A program made the position numbers and the translations under genes. From the NCBI RefSeq assembly GCF_019635465.1, contig NZ_JAHBZK010000001.1, positions 1 through 64,000 on the forward strand: a stretch of DNA of 64,000 nucleotides. Reading direction: 5' to 3'. The number at the start of each line of letters is the position of its first letter. The first letter of the stretch is position 1. Under the pieces are notes generated by a model. The model was given only the letters and a program-made list of their open reading frames with translations. It made no database searches and was not told the DNA's origin. The DNA is from Hydrogenophaga sp. Its GTDB lineage: Bacteria > Pseudomonadota > Gammaproteobacteria > Burkholderiales > Burkholderiaceae_C. Of the stretch, positions 58,408-64,000 are shown one piece after another.

Positions 58408-58794
58408 TCAGTGCGCGCCCTTGAGGGCCGTCACCTCGATCTCGATGCGCATGCGCGGGTCGGCCAGGCCGGCAGAGATCATCATCGCGGCGGGACGCAC
58501 CTCGCCAAAGTAGCGCTTGAGCACCGGCCAGGTCTTGGGGAATTCGCCGCCGTCGGGCAGCACGTAGGTCACCCGCACCACGTCGCGCAGGCTGGCCCCG
58601 GCCTGCGCCAGCGCGGCGGTAATGTTGCGAAAGCACTGGTCGGTCTGCGTTTCGATGTCGGGCGCGATGCTCATGTCGCTGTAATCGAAGCCGGTGGTGC
58701 CCGAGACGAACACCCAGTCGCCCTGCACCACGGCGCGCGAGTAGCCCATCTCTGCCTCGAAGGTCGAACCCGAGCTGATCAAGGTGCGCGCCAT
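58408..58794 (-). CDS. RidA family protein
   Basis: 128 aa. Typical RidA/YjgF features: VSGTTGFDYSD, QTDQCFRNITAALAQAGAS, and the end RIEIEVTALKG. Members remove reactive enamine/imine intermediates. It starts 1 base after the DUF1304 gene stop region. Confidence 0.9.
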   Translation of the reverse strand: MARTLISSGSTFEAEMGYSRAVVQGDWVFVSGTTGFDYSDMSIAPDIETQTDQCFRNITAALAQAGASLRDVVRVTYVLPDGGEFPKTWPVLKRYFGEVRPAAMMISAGLADPRMRIEIEVTALKGAH

Positions 58795-58795
58795 C

Positions 58796-59173
<378 letters not shown>

Positions 59174-59192
59174 CGGGCAAGGAGCCCGATCA

Positions 59193-59681
59193 TCACATCA
59201 CCGACTGCCCCAGCGCCAGCCCGACGCCAAGCAGCCCCACAGCCGCCGCGCCGAGCGCGGTGCGCACGTGGTTCCAGCGCAGCCAGTCGCGCACATAGGC
59301 GGGCCAGGCCTCGGCGGCCTCGGCGGGCGAGCGGCGCGCCAGCTGGTTGTTCAAGGGCACGTTGAAGACGATGGTCACGCCCCAGGGCCCGACGAGGTAG
59401 ACGATGGCGCCGGCCAGCAGCCAAGCCGAATCGGCGCCCACCCCATGCCAGACCGCCAGCAGCGCCAGGGCCAGGCACAGCAGCGCAGTGCCCAGAAAGG
59501 GCAGCATGAAGAGCGGGCGGATGATCAGCACGTTGATGCGCTGCATGACCGCCATGCCGGCGGCCGGCGGCAGCTCCTGCAGGGCGCGCATCACCACCAA
59601 CGAGAACGCAAACAGCAGGCCCGTGACCAGGCCCGCGCCCACCAGGGTGAGCACCACAACGGCATCGAGCAGCGACAACAT
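59193..59681 (-). CDS. DUF1772 / anthrone oxygenase family membrane protein
   Basis: 162 aa, four hydrophobic segments. AGLVTGLLFAFSLVVMRAL, MQRINVLIIRPLFM and NVPLNNQLAR with RWNHVRTALG fit DUF1772. Real activity in bacteria unproven. Confidence 0.85.
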   Translation of the reverse strand: MLSLLDAVVVLTLVGAGLVTGLLFAFSLVVMRALQELPPAAGMAVMQRINVLIIRPLFMLPFLGTALLCLALALLAVWHGVGADSAWLLAGAIVYLVGPWGVTIVFNVPLNNQLARRSPAEAAEAWPAYVRDWLRWNHVRTALGAAAVGLLGVGLALGQSVM

Positions 59682-59720
59682 GGGCCGATCATGCCGCGAG
59701 GAGCGGCATGGGCCAGTTAC

Positions 59721-60308
59721 TCAGGTGACGTGCGCGAGTGCCGCGCGAACCCGTTGCTGCAGAACGGGCACCAGATCGGCCTCGAACCAGGGATGGCGTG
59801 CCAGCCAGCGGTTGTTGGTGGGGCTGGGATGGGGCAACACCAGGGTGCTGTCGATGCCGATGGCCTGTTGGCGCACGGCGTCCGTCAGCCGGGTCTCGCC
59901 CGGCAGGTGCCAGGCCAGCGCGTAGCGCCCGATGACCAGCGTCAGGCGCAGCTTGGTCAGGCCGCCCAGCAAGGCCTGGCGCCAGCGCGGCGCGCACTCG
60001 GGGCGGGGCGGGGCATCGCCCGAACGCGCAGCGCCGGGGTAACAGAAGCCCATGGGCAGGATGGCCACCTGCGCCGGGTCGTAGAAGGTGGGGTCGGACA
60101 ACCCCAGCCAGCGCCGCAGGCGATCGCCACTGGCGTCGTCGAACGGCACGCCAGTGTCATGAACCCGCCGCCCCGGCGCCTGCGCTGCGATCAGCAGTCG
60201 CGCCGAGGGGTGCCACTGCAGCACCGGGCGCGGACCCAGTGGCAAGTGCGCAGCGCACAAGGTGCAGGCCCGCACCTCGGTGAGCAGTTGATGCACGCCA
60301 GCCGTCAC
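59721..60308 (-). CDS. Uracil-DNA glycosylase family protein
   Basis: 195 aa, GTG start overlapping the DUF488 stop by 4 bases. The fold is that of UDG-like proteins: LLIAAQAPGRRVHDTGVPFDDASGDRLRRWLG and the end motif VLPHPSPTNNRWL. An early CTLC segment lacks the full four-cysteine cluster set of family 4/5 enzymes. Repair activity is not certain. Confidence 0.83.
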   Translation of the reverse strand: MTAGVHQLLTEVRACTLCAAHLPLGPRPVLQWHPSARLLIAAQAPGRRVHDTGVPFDDASGDRLRRWLGLSDPTFYDPAQVAILPMGFCYPGAARSGDAPPRPECAPRWRQALLGGLTKLRLTLVIGRYALAWHLPGETRLTDAVRQQAIGIDSTLVLPHPSPTNNRWLARHPWFEADLVPVLQQRVRAALAHVT

Positions 60309-60694
60309 GGCGCCAGCCGGGCACCCGCGGCCACCAGCAGCTCGCGCAGTACCGAGCGGTGGCAATGCGATTCGTCTTCGCAATAGCAGCCCACCGAAAA
60401 ATCGCTCTGGTGCGACAAGGCCGCCAGCAGACCGATGCTGTGGCTGGCCTCGGGCCGTGCCATCTCGGCGCGGTAATGCCGCACGAACGCGGCCCAGTCG
60501 GCGGGCGTGGCGGCCTGCTGGCCCAGCTTCATGGTCTCCAGGCTCGGCGCCAGATTGGGAAACCACACGTCGTACCAGTTCTGGCGCGCGAATTCGCTTT
60601 TGGGCACGCCGCGGGGTGGGCGGCGAACGGTGCCGATGCGCAAGCCTTCGTTGGCGAGTCGGTCGGTGCCCAGACGAACCACGCGAACCACCAT
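60305..60694 (-). CDS. DUF488 family protein
   Basis: 129 aa. GCYCEDESHCHRSVLRELL is the DUF488 signature; GTVRRPPRGVPKSEFA near the start. The ATG at 60694 has GGAG 7 bases upstream. Function unknown. Confidence 0.88.
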   Translation of the reverse strand: MVVRVVRLGTDRLANEGLRIGTVRRPPRGVPKSEFARQNWYDVWFPNLAPSLETMKLGQQAATPADWAAFVRHYRAEMARPEASHSIGLLAALSHQSDFSVGCYCEDESHCHRSVLRELLVAAGARLAP

Positions 60695-60713
60695 GGCCAA
60701 TCTCCTTGTTGAA

Positions 60714-61304
60714 TCAGGACGACAGCGCGCGCCGCTGCTCGCGGCCGATCACCTGCGGTGCCACCAGCGGCGCCAGCGTGCCCGGCCGAAAGAACGGGCT
60801 CTCGCGGTAGCGCCCACTCAGCCGCTCGGGCACCACGTTGCGCAGGATCTTGAACATGGCGCGCGCCAGGGCGAGCGGCGAGCGCGGTACCGGCCCGCGG
60901 GCGCCCTGGGTGTTGACCGCCACCACGTCGGCGCCGAAGCTGGCCGCCATCGCTGCGTCATCACCGGGCAGGCAGCGGCGCAACAAACCGACATAGGGCA
61001 GGCGCGGGTCGCGCGGTGTGTTGCCGATGGGTGTGTGGCAGCAGGCGGTGTACCAGCGCAGCAGGCCGCGCTCGCTCAAGGACATGCAGCGCAGCTGATC
61101 AAGGCCAGCGGTGAACACCACATATCGCGGGCGCGTGGCCACCACTTCGGTGCCGCCCAGCGCGTCCAGTGTGTCGGCCGGATCACCCAGAAAGCGGGCG
61201 AAGGCCTGGCAGTCGCGGCAGTAGCACACGGCGCGGCCCGCGCTGCGCGTGGCCTCCACCCGGCCTTGCACCGCCCCACACGCGCAGCGCAGCGGGTGGT
61301 TCAT
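60714..61304 (-). CDS. DUF6151 / GFA-like zinc-binding protein
   Basis: 196 aa. The first part CACGAVQGRV ... CYCRDCQAFARFLG resembles glutathione-dependent formaldehyde-activating (GFA/CENP-V) zinc domains, and WYTACCHTPIGNT supplies more cysteines. The C-terminal half is unique to DUF6151. It lies 7 bases after proA. Confidence 0.82.
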   Translation of the reverse strand: MNHPLRCACGAVQGRVEATRSAGRAVCYCRDCQAFARFLGDPADTLDALGGTEVVATRPRYVVFTAGLDQLRCMSLSERGLLRWYTACCHTPIGNTPRDPRLPYVGLLRRCLPGDDAAMAASFGADVVAVNTQGARGPVPRSPLALARAMFKILRNVVPERLSGRYRESPFFRPGTLAPLVAPQVIGREQRRALSS

Positions 61305-61311
61305 GGCGGTG

Positions 61312-62592
61312 TCAGCCGCGCACCTCGCCCTCGCCCAGCACCACGTACTTGAGCGAGGTCAGGCCTTCGACGCCCACCGGGCCGCGGGCGTGGAACTTGT
61401 CGGTGCTGATGCCGATTTCAGCGCCCAGCCCGTACTCGAAGCCATCGGCGAAACGCGTGCTGGTGTTGACCATCACGCTGGCCGAGTCGACCTCGCGCAG
61501 AAAGCGCTGGGCGTGCACGTGGTTGGTGGTGAGGATGGCGTCGGTGTGGTGGCTGCTGTAGCGGTTGATGTGGGCGATGGCTTCGTCCACCCCGTTCACC
61601 AGCCGCACGCTGACGATGGGCGCGAGGTATTCCTCGTACCAGTCCTGTTCGCTGGCATCGACCAGCTTCGCACCGGCCACACTGCTCAGCAGCGCCTTGC
61701 TCTCGCCGCACACGCGCATCTCGACGCCCTTGGCCGCGAACACGGCACCGATTTTCGGCAGGAAGTCGGCCGCCACACCGCGCGCCACCAGCAGGCTCTC
61801 GGTGGCGTTGCAGGGGCTGTACTTCTGGGTCTTGGCGTTGTCGGTCACCTTGACCGCCAGCGCGATGTCGCAGGGGTCGTCCACATAGGTGTGGCAGTTG
61901 CCGTCCAGGTGCTTGATGACGGGCACCTTGGCCTCGGCGCTGATGCGTTCGATCAGGCCCTTGCCGCCACGCGGAATGATGACGTCCACGTACTGGGGCA
62001 TGGCGATGAGCTGGCCCACGGCGGCGCGGTCGGTGGTGGGCACCAGCTGCACCGCGTCGGCGGGCAGGCCGGCGTCGGTGAGGGCGCGCTGCACCAGCGC
62101 CGCCAGCGCGCGGTTGGATTCGATGGCCTCGGAGCCGCCGCGCAGGATGGCGGCGTTGCCGCTCTTGATGGCCAGCGACGCGGCCTCGATGGTCACGTTG
62201 GGTCGGCTCTCGTAGATCATGCCGAACACGCCGATGGGCACACGCATCTGCCCCACGCGGATGCCGCTGGGCATCTGCTTCATGCCCGAGATCTCGCCAA
62301 TGATGTCGGCCATGGCGGCCAGCTGCTCGCAGCCCTGGGCGCAGGTCTCGATCACTTTGGGCGTGAGCTTGAGGCGATCCACCATGGGCTCGGCCAGGCC
62401 GTTGGTGCGCGCACGCTCAAGGTCTTTGGCGTTCTCCACCTGCAACGGCTGCACCTGCTCGCGCAACAGCGCTGCCAGGCGGCGCAGCGCCTGTTGCTTG
62501 GTCGCCGCCGAGGCCTTGGCCATCAGCCGCGACGCCGCCAGGGCCTGCTGCCCCAGGGTGTGCATGAGTTCGGTGGTGTTGGTCGCGTTCAT
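61312..62592 (-). CDS. proA: Gamma-glutamyl phosphate reductase
   Basis: 426 aa, second step of proline synthesis. Start [14 protein letters not shown]. Catalytic Cys in [27 protein letters not shown] and the end [16 protein letters not shown] are typical. proB is not adjacent. Confidence 0.97.
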   Translation of the reverse strand: MNATNTTELMHTLGQQALAASRLMAKASAATKQQALRRLAALLREQVQPLQVENAKDLERARTNGLAEPMVDRLKLTPKVIETCAQGCEQLAAMADIIGEISGMKQMPSGIRVGQMRVPIGVFGMIYESRPNVTIEAASLAIKSGNAAILRGGSEAIESNRALAALVQRALTDAGLPADAVQLVPTTDRAAVGQLIAMPQYVDVIIPRGGKGLIERISAEAKVPVIKHLDGNCHTYVDDPCDIALAVKVTDNAKTQKYSPCNATESLLVARGVAADFLPKIGAVFAAKGVEMRVCGESKALLSSVAGAKLVDASEQDWYEEYLAPIVSVRLVNGVDEAIAHINRYSSHHTDAILTTNHVHAQRFLREVDSASVMVNTSTRFADGFEYGLGAEIGISTDKFHARGPVGVEGLTSLKYVVLGEGEVRG

Positions 62593-62667
62593 GGGGCGGG
62601 ATTGTCTCACCGGGGGTGGTTTTGCGCGCTGGCGCGGCCCGGTACCCTGGGTCGCCAGGCGGGCGGA

Positions 62668-63708
62668 TCAGGGCGCCACGCCGAGGTGGCGGCGCATGAA
62701 CGCCACCACCTTCTGCCGAACCTCGGCCACGGCGCGCGGCCGGTCAAAGCCGGGCGGGTCGCCGATGAGGGCCTTGAGTTCGTCCGAGGGCAGCGGGGGC
62801 AAGGGGTCCAGCAGCGCGCCATGCCCACCCTTGGGCAGATCCAGCAGCAGCTCGCAGCGCGGCGCGCAGGCCGCCAGCACGGCATCGCCGTGGTAGCGCG
62901 GCACCAGCCAGCGGTCGCGCCCGGCGGTGATGATGCCCAGCGCGGTGCGCGGCTGCGCCAGCGAGGCGGGGTCGAAATCCACCGCGAAGGGCACGCCGGC
63001 CACCACCGCGGTGATGCGCTTGTCTTCGTGCTGGTACCAGCTCGTGTCGTCGAGCTTGAAGCGGTTGACGGTTTGCACCACCCACATCTTGATGCCGTCG
63101 AAACTGCCGCCGCTCAGCGACGTGGCCGGGCCCGCGCAGGCGTGGTAGTCGGCCTGCAGGTGCTGCAGGCAGTGTTCTTTCAGCCGCGCAGGTGACCAGC
63201 GGCCGCCGGCCAGCGTGAGCGCGGTGTGACCGCCCGCCGACATGCCGAACATGCCCACGCGGTTGACGTCGAAACGGCCCCGGAAGCGGGGCTCGGCCTG
63301 CAACCGGTCGATGGCGGCCGAGACCTCGGCGGGTCGGCGACGCCAGCTCGGCGGCCCGGGGTCGCTGCTGTCGTTGGCGTTGTCGCGCAGGTGCTCGGGC
63401 ACGGCGACCACGAACCCCGCCGCCACCAGTGCCCGGGCCAGGCCGGTGTGCACCCAGGGCGAGGCCGGCGAGCCGTGCGAGATCACCACCAGGCGGCCCA
63501 CGCCCGGTGCCGGCGCGGCGTCCATCGCCGCCTCGAAGCGAAAGCTGCCGCGCTCGATCGTGGCCTCGGTGGCCGCCGCCGGGTAGAACACCACGACCGG
63601 GCCGGAGGTCGCATCGGCCGGCAGTTCGGCCATGCCCATCGCGGCCTGTGCGCCGAGCGAGATCGCCCAGGCCGCCAGCGCCACCGTGATTCGCCAAATC
63701 CAAGCCAT
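62668..63708 (-). CDS. Exported alpha/beta hydrolase (dienelactone hydrolase/PAF-AH-like)
   Basis: 346 aa; signal peptide ends GAQAAMG. Nucleophile elbow GMSAGG (GMFGMSAGGHTAL), ISHGSPASPW as oxyanion region and KGGHGALLDP with the likely base. Extracytoplasmic esterase of unknown substrate. Divergent from the MarR gene, which may control it. Confidence 0.85.
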   Translation of the reverse strand: MAWIWRITVALAAWAISLGAQAAMGMAELPADATSGPVVVFYPAAATEATIERGSFRFEAAMDAAPAPGVGRLVVISHGSPASPWVHTGLARALVAAGFVVAVPEHLRDNANDSSDPGPPSWRRRPAEVSAAIDRLQAEPRFRGRFDVNRVGMFGMSAGGHTALTLAGGRWSPARLKEHCLQHLQADYHACAGPATSLSGGSFDGIKMWVVQTVNRFKLDDTSWYQHEDKRITAVVAGVPFAVDFDPASLAQPRTALGIITAGRDRWLVPRYHGDAVLAACAPRCELLLDLPKGGHGALLDPLPPLPSDELKALIGDPPGFDRPRAVAEVRQKVVAFMRRHLGVAP

Positions 63709-63802
63709 CGCAACCTCCGCAAGACCCTGCTGGGAAGGCCGTCATTGTGGGCCGATGTGTGGGTCGGAAGGGGCTCGCGTGATTTAATGCCTGGTCAATA
63801 GT

Positions 63803-63812
63803 TGCCTAGGCA
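63803..63812. promoter_or_regulatory. MarR-type operator palindrome
   Basis: Perfect palindrome TGCCTAGGCA inside TAGTTGCCTAGGCAGTT, 16 bases before the marR ATG. Sites of the form TTGCC-TA-GGCAA are known for several MarR proteins, so self-control is likely. Confidence 0.55.
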
Positions 63813-63827
63813 GTTAAATTAGCACCC

Positions 63828-64000
63828 ATGAAATCCCCCCCCTCTGCGACCCCGGACCGCGCCGGACCGCCGCCCAGTTTCTACCGACCCGATGACTATC
63901 GCCCCGAGAACTCGATCGGGCGCCTGGTGCGCAGCCTGCTCGTGCTGATGTCCACCGAGGTCGAGCGCGGCATGGCCCCGCTGGGCCTGACCGACGCCCA
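63828..64000 (+). CDS. MarR-family transcriptional regulator (5' part, cut by window edge)
   Basis: 57 codons are present: a Pro-rich start, then SIGRLVRSLLVLMSTEVERGMAPLGLTDAQ, which matches the first helices of MarR winged-helix dimers. The DNA-binding part is outside the window. Start ATG at 63828. Confidence 0.82.
   Translation, partial: MKSPPSATPDRAGPPPSFYRPDDYRPENSIGRLVRSLLVLMSTEVERGMAPLGLTDA

Overview
The window is GC-rich bacterial chromosome with gene order and protein types of a betaproteobacterium, most likely order Burkholderiales, family Comamonadaceae. The basis is an atpIBEFHA cluster, a str plus S10 ribosomal cluster, a dat-DUF493-lipB-lipA cluster, the betaproteobacterial-type GshA, a HPr/EI/EIIA-Man phosphorelay without sugar permeases, and a 77-bp intergenic repeat of a kind that, from memory, is common in Comamonadaceae. 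The assignment is inferred from content only. No rRNA, tRNA, CRISPR array, insertion sequence or prophage was seen.

Layout. 1-4.2 kb (minus): ATP synthase atpI-B-E-F-H-A, with atpA running off the left edge and a good promoter at 4251-4281. 4.3-8.8 kb (plus): D-amino acid aminotransferase, a DUF493 protein, lipB, lipA, an AraC-type regulator and an EamA exporter. 8.8-13.2 kb (minus): ptsI, ptsH, EIIA-Man, an MFS transporter and a lipoprotein, mostly with 4-nt or longer overlaps. 13.3-18.7 kb: CoA-transferase, thioredoxin-fold proteins, DUF4197, cytochrome c' divergent from a cytochrome b, a GNAT enzyme and a peroxiredoxin. 18.8-28.8 kb (minus): rpsL-rpsG-fusA-tuf-rpsJ-rplC-rplD-rplW-rplB-rpsS-rplV-rpsC-rplP-rpmC-rpsQ, ending at a strong terminator right after rpsQ, so the rplN/spc genes are not attached. 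28.8-32.6 kb (minus): dacA (PBP5/6), a hydrolase, a 2Fe-2S ferredoxin, a VanZ-like protein and a HemJ/CopD protein.

32.6-34.6 kb is a small accessory or decayed stretch. It holds a candidate 103-nt small RNA with its own promoter and terminator upstream of hemJ, a 22-bp dyad next to that promoter, a fragment of a type III secretion/flagellar-type ATPase, and a periplasmic M48 peptidase. 34.6-39.3 kb (plus): TRAP transporter dctPQM followed by a gamma-glutamyltransferase. 39.3-41.3 kb (minus): two multiheme cytochromes c. 41.3-46.7 kb (plus): small CWC protein, DHA2-type MFS, class II glutamine amidotransferase and a nitrate/sulfonate-type ABC importer.

46.8-48.6 kb holds the most interesting locus: a 538-aa two-domain protein (degenerate P-loop domain plus zinc deaminase domain) of the anti-phage dCTP/dCMP deaminase (AvcD/DCD) type. 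A 71-aa gene overlaps its end, and the leader can fold to hide the ribosome binding site. It is followed by a 627-aa TonB/TolA-like protein with five exact-length 90-bp tandem repeats. 50.7-56.7 kb (minus) has gshA-kup-benE-gshB, with a 45-bp palindrome between kup and benE. 56.8-63.7 kb (minus) is housekeeping and conserved small genes including proA. A MarR regulator with a TGCCTAGGCA operator-like palindrome starts at the right edge.
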